64,000 bases of DNA from Patella vulgata (taxonomy: Eukaryota; Mollusca; Gastropoda; Patellidae): NCBI RefSeq assembly GCF_932274485.2, contig NC_065884.2:38211540-38275539 (forward strand), read 5' to 3'. Under the pieces are notes generated by a model, which had not been told where the DNA came from, searched no databases, and saw only the letters and a program-made list of their open reading frames with translations. Both the position numbers and the translations under genes were made by a program. Below, piece by piece: positions 12,296-23,490 of the stretch (position 1 is its first letter; the number at the start of each line of letters is the position of its first letter).

Positions 12296-12820
12296 TGTGG
12301 CTACCATATGAATTTGCTATATTTCGTTAATTGCGATGTGAATCCTATGAACACGTTCCAGGTCCAAATTTTAGATGCGACGACGCGGGGGGGGGGGGGG
12401 GTAGTGAGTGATGGCGCCGAGATAGGACATGATTGGTGTTTGAGTCTTTTTATAACCTTCATGGCGGTTTTCCGCAGTCTCTAACTGCATGAAAACCACA
12501 CCACACAAACTTTAGGTGCTAATGAGTGTTAGTCATTAAATCTTCTGTTGAACATAGTGGAGCGTGTTTTAGCGGTTTAGCATTCGGATAACTGTGTGGT
12601 TTCTCGGAATTTGGACTGCATTGAACAATTGCCATTGTTGACATATTTTCAGTTTGTAAATTGAATCATGTGAGTTCTTGTGTACTTTATTTGTTTCTCA
12701 ATATATATTGTTAATCATTTCAATAGTCGTTGTTTATTTTATTGGAATTCTTAAGCTGAGGAGCGTGTCGTTTCTCCCCGCCATTTTACGTTGACCCTTA
12801 TCCGTGTGACATAATTTACA
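12296..12820 (+). repeat. 3' LTR of the BEL/Pao element
   Basis: Starts tgtggctaccatatgaattt just after a purine-rich tract (taggggctgg), the probable polypurine primer, and ends ataatttaca. It is the partner of 6192-6750. Confidence 0.9.
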
Positions 12821-14157
12821 ATAGTGTCCACAAGCTAAAAACGTGATTTTTCGTACAATCTGGGGCCATAATTCAGGAAGTTATGCGCAAATATCGACAG
12901 GATCTGAGATCTTTGTGTTATAAACTTACATTTCAAGTTTCAACAAAATCGGATAAAAATTGTGACCTCTATAGGGTCCACAACCTTGATATACCATATT
13001 TTTACGCTATTTGAGAACGAACGGCGGGCATTTTGTCTGTCAGTTTTGGGCCGATTTTCACGAAATTCGAACTCAGTCGTCCTTAGGGTCTAACGGTGAT
13101 ATAATAAAACGCGATTTTTAGTACAATCAGGGGCCATAATTCAGGAAGTTACGGTCCGATATGCGCGAATATCGAAAGGAACCGAGATCTGTGGGTTATA
13201 CACTTACATTTCAAGTTTCAACAAAATCGGATAAAAATTGTGACCTCTATAGTGTCCACAACCTTGATATACCATATTTTTACGCTATTTGAGAATGAAC
13301 GGCGGCCATTTTGTCTGTCAGTTTTGGGCCGATTTTCACGAAATAAAAACTCAGTCGTCCTTAGGGTGTAATGCTGATATAATAATACTGTTTTTTAAAT
13401 CGGATAAAAATTATGACCTCTATAGGGTCCACAAGCTAAAAACGCGATTTTCCGTACAATCAGGGGCCATAATTCAGGAAGTTACGGTCCAATATGCGCG
13501 AATATCGAAAGGAACCGAGATCTTTGGGTTATAAACTTACATGTCAAGTTTCAACAAAATCGGATAAAAATTGTGACCTCTATAGGGTCCATAACCTTGA
13601 TATACCATATTTTTACGCTATTTGAGAACGAACGGCGGCCATTTTGTCTGTCAGTTTTGGGCCGATTTTCACGAAATTCTAACTCAGTCGTCCTTAGGGT
13701 CTAACGGTGATATAATAATACATGTTTTTTTAAATCGGATAAAAATTATGACCTCTATAGGGTTCACACGCTAAAAACGCTATTTTCTGTACAATCAGGG
13801 GCCATAATTCAGGAAGTTACGTTCCGATATGCGCGAATATCGAAGAGAACCGAGATCTTTGGGTTATAAGCATACATTTCAAGTTTAAACCAAATCGGAT
13901 AAAAATTGTGACCTCTATAGTGTTCACAAGCTAAAAACGTGATTTTTCATACAATCATAATCCATGAAGTTACAGTCCGATACATGTCAATATCGAAAGG
14001 AACTGAGATCTTAGGGTGATAAACCTATATTTCAAGTTTCATTGAAATCGGATAAAAATTGTGACCTGTAGACTGTTCACAAGCAATTGTGGACGGACGG
14101 ACGGACGGACAGGGGCGTGGACAATATACCTCCACATAAAAATGTGGGCGTATAAAA
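12821..14157 (-). repeat. Rep-A array, reverse orientation, right of the BEL/Pao insertion
   Basis: Four monomers; gggccataattcagg recurs near 13130, 13466 and 13800, a period of about 335 bp. The array ends at 14087-14157 in a cap made of four ggac units and a palindrome. Confidence 0.9.
14087..14157. repeat. Array cap: GGAC microsatellite plus palindrome
   Basis: Order: caattgtggacggacggac with further ggac units, aggggcgtggacaatata, then cctccacataaaaatgtggg and cgtata, which can fold. Reverse-complement versions occur at 25680-25740 and 27846-27900 at the outer ends of other arrays, and a variant at 63250-63330. This matches the microsatellite-flanked plan known for pearl-type elements of bivalves. 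Confidence 0.7.
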
Positions 14158-15322
14158 TGGAATTTTTAAAATCGGGCAAAAAGTCGCCGAGTTATAACGA
14201 GAAACATTTTAACCTACCCATTTTGATAAAACTTTCAAAATAAGGACCTAATGTCCAACATAATCGTTCGCGATCGACATTTGACCTGATTTCAAATTTT
14301 TGCAGTTTTTAAAAAAATTAAATAGAATAATGTGATTTTAATCAAAACCCAAATTCGGTCAAAATCTGACTGAGTTAAAGCTGGAAATACTTCAGTAAAG
14401 CATCTCACTTCACGTCAGTTGTTACTGATTTTATCAAAAATTTTAAAAAGGAAAGTATTATTAACTAAATTATAACAATAAACATTTGAACCGGGCAAAA
14501 TTTCTCGTTTTAACATTTTAAAAGTTGCACAAAACCTCTGGTTTACAACCGATTTTGACAAAACTTTAAAACTAAGCTCCCATTTTTTTAAAAAGGTGCA
14601 GAACTTTCTACAGGTCACAATTTCTATCCGATTTTGACGAAACTTGAAATATACGTTGTTTTTTTTATTTGATTATTTCTGTAGTTTTGTAATCTGAGTT
14701 CAGCTGTAAGTTGAAGGTTAAGTCTTGATATACATTCAGATAGGACAAATTTAGGACCATTGCTGAAGAGTGGCTGAAAAAAGTCGGAAATGAAAAGGTT
14801 ATGGCTATGATTCTAGATGATGGCGCACCTACGACCATATTATAAGGTCCATGTACCGGTACGACGAATTTGAAAATAATATCAGCGAGGGATAAACAGA
14901 AGTGATACAAAAATAGTATTTGATTAGTAGGATCAGTATTTCATGAAATGATTACAGAAGAGATATAAAAATAGGTTTTGATTAGTAGGATCAGTATTTC
15001 ATGAAATGATTACAGTTGGAAGACCAGAAGCGATTTGCCAAGGTAAACAGTTAGTTGAAAATAATGTTTAGAAAGTTTGTTCATAACTCAATCTACATTT
15101 GTTCATTATTATTGTCTTTTGATAAATGAGTTCCTGTGTGCAAACTTACAGTGCACATTTGATATTTCGATGGAGTTAGATACCTATAAGAGGAAGCCGA
15201 TTAACAGCTTGACAGGCAAAGTGCTCACATTGCACAGCTAACCATAGATTACATCCCACTTCTACTCGTTGCCATTGGGAACCTTTAATAAAACTGTCCT
15301 GTTTAATTGCAATACATGCATA
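14158..15322. other. No gene seen; Rep-A scrap, shared 45-bp motif and a 58-bp tandem duplication
   Basis: 14600-14655 is a forward Rep-A scrap (gtcacaatttctatccgatt). 14665-14708 contains tttctgtagttttgtaatc and gagttcagct, repeated nearly exactly at 60892-60937. At about 14908-15012 a unit with tttgattagtaggatcagta is duplicated in tandem with a period near 55-58 bp. The rest shows no coding signal. Confidence 0.5.
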
Positions 15323-15386
15323 AAAGTATCCGTGTATCAGAAATGTACAGAAAGAGTACTGTTCATTTCTGATACACGGATACTTT
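15323..15386. repeat. 27-bp stem hairpin
   Basis: The left arm, beginning aaagtatccgtgtatcag, pairs with the right arm, ending ctgatacacggatacttt, at 26 of 27 positions. A 10-base loop (gaaagagtac) separates them. It shares gtatccgtg with the larger foldback at 16171-16298, but no wider homology is evident. Confidence 0.85.
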
Positions 15387-16170
15387 CATACCGTTTTAGA
15401 TACCTATCAAGCAATAAGTAGCGGACGTTTAGTCCGACCCAGATCGCAATTGATAACGATGGCTCTATACAATGTACATGAAACAACTAGTCAAAATCAT
15501 AGTAACAAAACAAAATAGGGGGAAATACATGGCAGTTCAAAAACATATACAATGACATTAAATTAACATAACAACATATTACAAAAATCAATTATTATAC
15601 ATATCAATTGGCATCTATTTCATAATTTGGTTTGATTTATATTAATATGCAAAATATATAAATTAGAATATTGAATAATTATTTTAATTAATTGTGATGA
15701 TAGAAGGCGCAGTTCTCTTGCTGGACACTTCACAGGCATTGAACGTAAGCAGGATGAAAAAAACGCCTAGAAAGTCATAAACTTTATTACAAATAAATTT
15801 CAACGGAAGAACCATCCGCCGATGCATACTTTCACCAGGAATGACCCACGTTTCGCATTTCCTTTACACTACATTTAATAATATCGCAGTCCTCTACGCC
15901 ATAGACAAGTTGTTTTGACGATGTGGTCTAAACAAACACATGATTGTTTTACGCTCAGAGTATCATAGCAAGACACGCGTGTAAATACTACTCAGGTCGT
16001 CTCTCCACTGCGAAATCATTCTACCATGAAATGTAACGTGAGGCTCAGAAAGGGATAAATAATGAAAGAGCAGAAAGTATTTGTCACTTTTCGGTTGAAA
16101 CGACTCGATAATAAATACCATTTTTCACATTTTGCTTCACAATACTCGATAGAAATTTGATGTAAGTAAC
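15387..16170. other. No gene or repeat recognised
   Basis: AT-rich sequence with short ORFs only. Nothing in it resembles the other elements of the window. Confidence 0.4.
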
Positions 16171-16298
16171 TTATTAGCACCTTTTCTCGGTGTATCCGTG
16201 AATATCAGGCCAGTTTTGGTCGGGAGCCGCCTCGGCTGGGCCCCCCGACCAAAACTGGCCTGATATTCACCGATACACCTCGGAAAGTGTGCTAATAA
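16171..16298. repeat. Foldback element with 55-bp arms and a GC-rich loop
   Basis: The left arm, ttattagcac through gccagttttggtcggg, is complementary to the right arm, ccgaccaaaactggcc through tgctaataa, with a few mismatches. The loop holds a second small hairpin (agccg-cct-cggct). The arms are GC-rich compared with the neighbourhood, and the whole looks like a MITE or foldback insertion. No function can be assigned. Confidence 0.8.
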
Positions 16299-16328
16299 CT
16301 ACTACATATAACCCACCTAGACCTTGAT

Positions 16329-17036
16329 CAGAGGCGGATTTAAGGGGGGGCGGGGGCGAGGGGCGCCCCCCCCCCCCCTAATTTTCGACAGTACCCTTTT
16401 TTACTGCTGAAAGTGCCCTTTCTCAGACCTAAATATGTCCGTTCCCAACCCGTTGCAGGGATCCCAAATGACTTAGACCATCGATTAAAAAAAACCCAGT
16501 CTGGTCTAATTAATGCTTCCACTTTCAAACGAATTCTTGTTGTTTAGCTGTCGGTGCCCTAATCCTATAGAGTGACTATAGACAGACATCTTGTGGAATC
16601 GGCGGCGTATACACTCATGCCCATCACCGACGCGCATGAGTGCAACTTGATGTAGCATTGTTTCATGTGTGGACAGTACAAAGTACAAGTTACAAGGCTT
16701 AAATAGTGAAGTGGCTAGGGAATGGATTCGTCTTTTTTCCCATCATAATGCCTCGCTCGCCTTGACAATTTTCGAGTCGCATGTTCAACTTGCTTTTTTG
16801 CTCGATTTTAAGGCTCTTTTTCAACGATTTCCGAACGTTTACTTAGACGAAAATATCAGCCAAATAGCTCTTGGAATGGCTACAGATGCAAGGAAATGAC
16901 GGATAATTTTCTTGGCCCCCCCTCCCCCCAAAAAAAATAAATAAAAAAATCCCCTCTCAGCGGCGTGCCCCGTCTCCGCGGTCAGTGCCCTCATTTTGCG
17001 GCGCCCCCCTTTTCAAATTTCCTAGATCCGCCCCTG
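16329..17036. mobile_element. hAT-like non-autonomous element
   Basis: The left end cagaggcggattta and right end tagatccgcccctg are inverted copies of the cag(a/g)ggcggat(c)tag type terminus common in hAT transposons, followed inward by G/C runs. The direct repeat ttgat abuts both ends. This is shorter than the usual 8-bp hAT target duplication, so either it has decayed or the superfamily is different. The interior has two short ORFs without recognisable transposase motifs. A single similar terminus lies at 61288. Confidence 0.6.
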
Positions 17037-17637
17037 TTGATTATGGACATCAATTCCATTTCTTTATTCATTAATACATCCACCTTCATTTATTTCAGAA
17101 CTGACAGTTACAGATCATCCAGTTATTTCATTCACATTACTTAATTTAAAAGTGAAAGGTTATATATATTTTGCGAGCAGAAAATATGGATAAATTACCA
17201 ACCTCATCTACTGATACAAACAATACTGACACATTACCTTTTTTTTTTGAGGACCTGAATTCGACAAAAACTTTGTATAATTAATGCCAATTCGTTTGAA
17301 AAGGGAATAAATTCTACTTCAGACTGTGATATCACAGTGACAGTGATGATATTTTGTTATAAACATTCCTCATTTTTGCATTATATGGTTTTAATTTGTG
17401 TTTTTATGTTCACATTTTTGTGTATACTAAATGTCTGTATAAATACTGTCTATTTTTTAAAACTTTTATGTTGTTAATAACCGCCCTGTCTTCAGCAACA
17501 TGTTAAAGATAGATTGGATTATTGAAGAGAAATGAACTGAACTTAACACTCTAGTCCATAAGCAGTCCCCCAACCTATGCACCTGACCAAATCTAGAGTG
17601 CATTTAGACCTTTTCTTTCTTGGAACCGAGGGGGTCG
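17037..17637. other. No gene or repeat recognised
   Basis: Short ORFs only. There is a small inverted sequence around tgtgatatcacagtgacagt near 17325. Confidence 0.4.
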
Positions 17638-17755
17638 GTGGCTGAATGATTTAACACGTGTGCGTTCGATTGAGTCAAGTGGCGTGGTTTAGATTCCAAG
17701 CTTGTACGTGACAAGGAGTCCAACCTCATCTATTTTACTCCGGGTCCTCGGTTGT
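17638..17755 (+). mobile_element. SINE A head fragment
   Basis: Contains a box-A-like ggtggctgaatgattta, a degenerate box B (ggtttagattcc) and the body blocks gtacgtgacaaggagt and actccgggtcctcgg, matching the first half of the SINE A copy at 37464-37762. The second half is replaced by SINE B in reverse. Confidence 0.65.
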
Positions 17756-17860
17756 CCATGGTCAGGCCGTCTGTCCTGCACCACTGCCAAGGGGGGAACC
17801 ATGTCGGAGAATAAAGATGATCTTTCTCGTCCAACACCGGGATCGAACAAGGAAGGGACC
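17756..17860 (-). mobile_element. SINE B fragment fused to the SINE A head, antisense
   Basis: Contains ctgcaccactgccaagg and, further on, caccgggatcgaac, the reverse complement of the SINE B box B. It joins the SINE A fragment without a visible spacer, giving a chimera. Confidence 0.6.
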
Positions 17861-18014
17861 TCAAGGTTTTGGGGCCACCATGGCTCCCAGTTATCCTACT
17901 TTTCGGCACCATCTTGGGCAATGAAGACTGGTATACGTAAGATTATACTCTGTTATGAGGTACTTTTGCTGAATAGCAACGCTATGGCCTAATCTTTTTT
18001 TCAAATTCTGTCAA

Positions 18015-18150
18015 AGGGTTCTTTCATGTGAAAGACAAAGTGTACACAAGTTTTCACGCCTGTCCGAATATAAGACACGGTTCCTTGCCAGACCTTCCAT
18101 CTTGCACCAGTGAAAATATAAACCAACGCTGGAAAATCCTGAGGTACTTT
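18015..18150 (-). mobile_element. SINE B fragment, antisense, degenerate
   Basis: gggttctttcatgtgaaaga, gtgtacac, ccttgccagacc and ttgcaccagtg follow the SINE B body in reverse order. The identity is clearly lower than in the 31388-31715 copy. Confidence 0.55.
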
Positions 18151-18534
18151 CTTGGCCATCATTGGGTAGGATGGTTAGTGGGCCACCATGGCTCCTGATT
18201 TCTGTACCAACCAGGTTCCTTCTGGACTTCACAAGCTGCGACAAGTGGTCAGCCTCGTTCTTGTGGCTTCACCTCCCTATGAGGTTCAGCGCAGAGGCAG
18301 GAAATAATCAGTACGACGCCATTTCTGTCCTTTGCGCTGTTAACTCATACCAAATCAAGTAGCAACCATTAAATAAGTCGAAGCAGATAAGTGACTGAAT
18401 AATGTTTGACTTTGCGCCGAAGCTCAGCTGCGAGATTAGGACCATTTGTCCTGGCTTCCTGGCTTTACACTTAATCAGTGTGAAGGCAAGAAAGAGCGAT
18501 GAGATACTTATACACACATACGCTGTGTAATGTG

Positions 18535-18612
18535 CTATGGGGAAATTTTGCCTGTACAGCGGTATTACGACCTACTTTTATTATTTTGAATACCAACTGT
18601 TTTATGCGCCAA
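18535..18612 (-). mobile_element. SINE B tail fragment, antisense
   Basis: The blocks ggggaaattttgcctg and cgacctacttttatta match the reverse complement of the SINE B 3' body (gtaggccgtagcgccactg). Confidence 0.5.
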
Positions 18613-20679
18613 CCAACGGATCTCCTGGTTAGTGAGGCAGCACCTTATTGCCTGAGTGGTTGGATGTAGAATATTTTGTTGGGGGTGGAGTTTTGGCGGT
18701 GGGGCTAGGGATCATAGGTACAGGATATTTTGTTAGGGGTGGGGCAGCTCACATCACCCCAAGCAACAAAAAATTAAAATTTACATGTTTCGTTGAAACA
18801 TCATTTGTGAATTTTATACTGTTATTGGCGAGGGATTGTGCTAGGGACCCCACATGGATCCGCCACTGGTCACAAGTAGAAATAACATGTAGGCCTAGGC
18901 CTCCGACAGATCTCACGAGTTTACAAAATTGGGTCACAATTTTTATCAGCCAAACCACCAGCATACATATTTTCGCACCAAAGAGCGAGTTGCTTTAGGT
19001 TTTGGCGAGGTCATTACGGTATTACTTTAGTCTGCAAGCACACAATAAGCACACATAGATGAGTATAGACAAATATAGATAAGTATACATAAAAATGTAA
19101 CAGTAAAATGTTAGACAGGTCGTTAAATATCAACACGTATGGAATTTGTGGGAATATTACCGCCATCTTGGATTTCTGCCATTTTCGATTTTCAAATCTT
19201 AAATTTAACATCACCAATGAACCCCGAAAACCCTAATATAGAGTCAAGATGAGATTTATACGGGGAAAAATAATTAAGAGTTTTAATGAAATCTAAATTA
19301 TCATCCTCAGTTTAACCCCCCACTATCTTCACGGGGTGTGTACAGGAGGGTTGGGGGGGGGGGGGGGGTCAGAAAGAAATAAAAAAAAATATGTTCATAC
19401 ATGGGTAGGGTAACTACAACTTTTGAAGGGGGCCCCGAAAAAAGTTCATATTCAACAACACCCTCTAACTTAATGCAGCTTTAAATGTTGATGATATTGC
19501 AAACTGCGTGTAATTTATACACGCACCAATCTGTTATCGTAACTGCTGAAAAGTAAAAAAAGTTTTTAAGACATGAAATCGACCATAAAGATTAGAATAC
19601 GGCTTATGTTTGTTATAATACATCTATAAAAGAACGCAATGATCTGTACATATGTCACAACGAGAGATCAATCATACGTCAACATTCTGTAGGATATTAA
19701 TTTCACATCTTGTCATTTGAAAATACACACGACGTGACGTTTATTACACCACCATGTGACAAAGCACCTGTTGTATGACGTGAATAAAATGACGTAATAA
19801 TTCATTGACGAATTTTTATGAATGAAGTTTGTGTGACACGATTTCTTTGTTGTTATTGATTGATAGTATTGTAAATCCCTTCCGGCGACTTGTAAAATTG
19901 TATATATGGTAACATTATAACGACCTGCTGCCAAAATCTCGTTAATTTTACACTTAACAGACATTACGCAAAAATGAGAAAAACATAAAGGTTTACTATT
20001 ATTGTTTTCCACGAAAGATGTTTTTAAAGCAATGGCTTCTTGGAAGGTTGTTGTTCCGTGTTGTTTTTTCCAAAAATAGGTTAATACCCGGCGGATTACC
20101 TATGGCGCGGGTGACACACCTGTGCCAGGATACCCAATGTATGTGATGGCGACTTTACTCACGAATTGGACTTTTCAGATATCACTGATTCCTTTATATT
20201 AGTGTAGTAAAGGCACGTAAACAATTAATTTGATTGAAATTTACTGAACAACAGAAAATTTTGATAACGAGATTCGATTTGGTGTATTCTGGGGTACATT
20301 CATGACGAAACAATCCATTTGATTGGTTATATCCCCTAGTTTATTTGAAAACTCTTTCAGATCCAAATGAAGAGAAATAATATGAAATTTGAACTATAAA
20401 ACGGGGTGATTATAAAAACATATCTAAATACAGTATTTAAATTTTCAATAATTAGATGGGTACAGGGTTAGTTTATGTTTGATAAGGCGAGATGATGTTG
20501 TTCGTAGGGTTTAACGCGCGATTCCGTCGAGGGGTGGTATCGCAGACCATTCTTATTGTAGCATATGCATCGCAAGCACACCACATACCTGGTATCGAAA
20601 CCACGACCGCAACCCAGCGGTGCTCGTTGAACACCAAATCAATAATATACACGTATTTCCAAAGATTTTTTTTTGCATC
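18613..20679. other. No gene seen; long G-run and AT-rich sequence
   Basis: About 2 kb without a recognisable gene. A run of about 15 G occurs near 19355. Scattered short ORFs lack similarity to anything I recognise. Confidence 0.4.
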
Positions 20680-20691
20680 CATATTAATTAA

Positions 20692-20970
20692 GAGAGAGAG
20701 AGAGAAATGGGGTTTAACGTCCACTCGACACAAACTAGGTCATTTCGGGACTAACATATGGTTTAATTTTTATTTACATAATTCGCTTGCGCGTAGGGGT
20801 CTTTAGCAGTGGGAGGAAACCGGAGGCCCCGGAGAAAACCCACGAGGTTGGACAGGCGACCCTACTCCTTGCCACGTACAACCGGGGATTCGAAACCACG
20901 CCAGTCGACTCAATGACAGACTTTATGATACAGCGCGCGCACGCTAACCATTCAGCCATCCAACCCCCCT
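20692..20970 (-). mobile_element. SINE A, complete copy 1 (reverse strand)
   Basis: Read on the minus strand it starts with a tRNA-like head (gttggatggctgaatggtta as box A region, ggtttcgaatccc as box B). It continues through ctccgggg and the tggacgttaaaccccattt block and ends in a CT microsatellite tail, seen here as (ga)n. A perfect 12-bp target duplication, catattaattaa, lies at 20680-20691 and 20971-20982. Confidence 0.9.
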
Positions 20971-20982
20971 CATATTAATTAA

Positions 20983-21480
20983 ATACTCTGTGGGTGAGTT
21001 TTTTTTATTTGTTTTAGTAAAGAGTTCAATTTAATAATATTTTTTTTTTACAATTTAAATTCTATTGGACTCGATCGGTATAGAGTGGAATTGTTTTAGA
21101 TCTATATTATTAGTTGAGCTTCGCGGTGAATGTTATTGTGACACTTTCGTTTTCATTTGCCGTTTGGTGTTTCACATTTATATATATGTTACGTCAATAT
21201 AACAATTATTTTGAAAAATTAAAATTCCCAAGTCATGCATTTGATGTTTTATTATGGGAACTAGCATGCATGTATAGATAGAAATAACATATACTGACAT
21301 ACGTAGGCGACGTATTACTATTAAAATATATCTTTATAACTTTAATAGAACCATTCTTAGACGACAATACGATATTACTTTTCAATATGGTTCGCGGTGC
21401 CCATCATGTGAAAACCAGATACACCCACATTTTGCAATATATGGACGGAGAACAGGGAAGATCAATTTGCTCATCCACTC
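20983..21480. other. No gene or repeat recognised
   Basis: AT-rich sequence. No ORF or repeat of the window families was recognised in it. Confidence 0.4.
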
Positions 21481-21810
21481 ATTGTCCCAATGCTTCCAGT
21501 CGCTGTATATCGATAGGGTTCGTCCACTCATGACCCCGATGGTACACACCAAATCTGAAATAATTCCGTTAAAAACTGCAACCTCTATCGCATACAGAAG
21601 CTTTTCGGCAAAGATGGGTTACTCCGTAACGGAAGGTAGCGAAACACTGAATTTCGATTAAATTGTGGCATTTAGAAGGTTCACATATTTCACATTTTGT
21701 GTAAAAGGCAGGGGCATAACTCCAGACCGGAAGGTTCGATGCATCAAAATCTTAACGCATATTTTAAGTTTCATCTTAATCGGACAAAAACGAAATTGTG
21801 GCCTTTAGAT
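21481..21810 (+). repeat. Rep-C monomers, isolated
   Basis: atatcgatagggttcgtcca, ctcatgacccc and cacaccaaatctgaaata match the repeat unit of the array at 62690-63335. About one to two diverged units are present. Confidence 0.6.
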
Positions 21811-22080
21811 GGTCGAGAAAATCAACCCGACAACGCGACAAACTAACCCAACGCCTTCATTTTGTCGACATGTCTGGTCAATTCTGTCGACTTGTCGTCT
21901 TCGACTTATTCACAACTCTACAAGTCGACAAAATACAATTATTTCGGTTAAGCCTAGAGGCCTGTGGTAGTCATTTCATAATCTCGACGAGACCCCAAGG
22001 CGAGGTAGCGGGAGTGCGAAAGCGCGATGGAACAGGACGAGAATGTCATACTGATCAGCAGTGAATTTTCGCTAGGCCTC
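21811..22080. repeat. GTCGAC-rich stretch
   Basis: Several ttgtcgac and gtcgacttgtcg motifs are spaced irregularly between 21855 and 21930, followed by atctcgacgagacc. A similar tcgtcgagatt and gcgacaagtcgcgg pair occurs near 25415-25505. This probably represents an unidentified dispersed repeat, and no protein is encoded. Confidence 0.4.
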
Positions 22081-22554
22081 TACAATCACTGATAAGGATG
22101 GCATCGATGCGACTTAATGAGCCAGAAATATTAACTTTTTTCCTCCGACAAATTAAATTCTAAAACATTTTTTTATGTATTAGAAAAATAAATAAAGACG
22201 TTTAACGTATTTGTAGGTAAAAAGTACAATGTATTTTCTATTTAGTGTAAATGGGTATTAAAATGAGTAATAGATTCCATTCTGGCCGAACTAGAACATG
22301 TTATGTAAATTATGCACGCGCCATTGAGCCATGATTGACGCCGCGTGATGAGAGTCACGTGTTGAAGGTAGTCATCTTTTACAGAGATATTAGAAGATTT
22401 TCGTAATCCTCTGTGAAACAGATTGCGAGAATGCGAGCTTCTTAAGTTAAATAATTCGTACGCATGTTCACTGATTACCAACAACAGCACAATTTGCCCA
22501 AACCAATACAAATCTGCAATAATCAGTCTACTAATATTCCAACTCAAATCACGT
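22081..22554. other. No gene or repeat recognised
   Basis: No ORF or element signature recognised. Confidence 0.35.
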
Positions 22555-22850
22555 ATGTTTTCCGGCGTGTTTTCCCCTTGTCAGTGGGGCAGGATGGAGA
22601 GCCTGAGAAGGACAGCTATTTAGTCGTTCGGGTGGGATGAAAAACCGAGGTCCAATGTACACATTGGCGTGCACGTAAAAGATTCCTTGGCATTTGGAAT
22701 TCGATATAAAAGTAGGCCGTAGCGCCACTGTCCGGGCAAAATTTCCCTCAGCACACTGTATGAAGCTCTGATCAGATGTACTGGAAGGTCGCGTCAGGGG
22801 TCGTACGAGCGGCTTTTGACCCCATGATGTCAGACATTGCTTAATCAATC
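22555..22850 (+). mobile_element. SINE B body, forward, without tRNA head
   Basis: Carries ttgtcagtggggcagg, acattggcgtgcacgtaaaa, tcgatataaaagtagg and ccgtagcgccactg in the same order as the full copy at 31388-31715. The tRNA-like promoter is absent, so it is 5'-truncated. Confidence 0.75.
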
Positions 22851-23195
22851 AGCGTTGACGTTTCTAATGGTTTACCCACAGTTCCGTCCAAGGCACGTCA
22901 AGAAGTCACCGTAATAGATGGTTTCATTGGCTAATCCCTCGCGCCATCCAGAACGCTTGTTATATAACAACTCTTCCAGATGCCAGTGTAGTACAGACAA
23001 ATAAAACGAAATTTTGAAGTATAAAAAACGGAATGAAATAGGATCTGTGTTTTAATCAGATTGGCCCAGTCAGCAGAACAATAGATCCTTAAACCCCATT
23101 TCAATTCATTTCATTTTCAATTCACATATAATATTATATGTCGTTATTTGAACGTTCCTGGTGATAATATGTTATTTTGTTAATTAGAAACTATA

Positions 23196-23229
23196 TACTA
23201 TTCAAAAAAAGTAGGGGATATTTGATTTT
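23196..23229 (+). repeat. Left TIR of the Tc1 element
   Basis: 34 bases identical to the reverse complement of 24630-24663. This is the expected binding region for the transposase HTH domains. Confidence 0.92.
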
Positions 23230-23490
23230 GGGGGCATAATACTAAAATATGCAAATGACTACGAAAAAAGTCACTATAGAACCTAACAAAAGAAACATTT
23301 CCAGTTACATGTGACGCCCAAACGCACCAATAGCTACCGCATGGAATGCAGGTGATGCTTGGGATCATCATGGGGGTCCAACCCAAGATTTGCACGACTC
23401 TGACTTTGAATGTTACAGTCATTGTGGCATTGAATTCCAGGGTGGAAACATCAGTTTAATTGTTTTAGTGACCAGAAAACAAATTTTGAT

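Larger units (their letters stand above)
6192..12820 (+). mobile_element. BEL/Pao LTR retroelement, full structure but broken
   Basis: A 6.6-kb LTR element inserted in a Rep-A array. Two similar LTRs bracket, in order, gag with zinc knuckles, aspartic protease, reverse transcriptase, RNase H and integrase regions. The order protease-RT-RNase H-integrase and the RT signature with a YVDD core identify BEL/Pao. The flanks show a probable 5-bp target duplication (ataga against atagt, one mismatch). The reading frames are interrupted in roughly eight to ten places, so it is a fossil. LTRs differ by about a dozen substitutions in some 500 aligned bases by eye, plus length changes, suggesting a moderately young insertion. 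Confidence 0.9.

Noticed and set aside
16506-16899. Two opposed ORFs inside the hAT-like element as transposase remnants
   Set aside because: No DDE, zinc-finger or dimerisation motif is visible. Too short to support.
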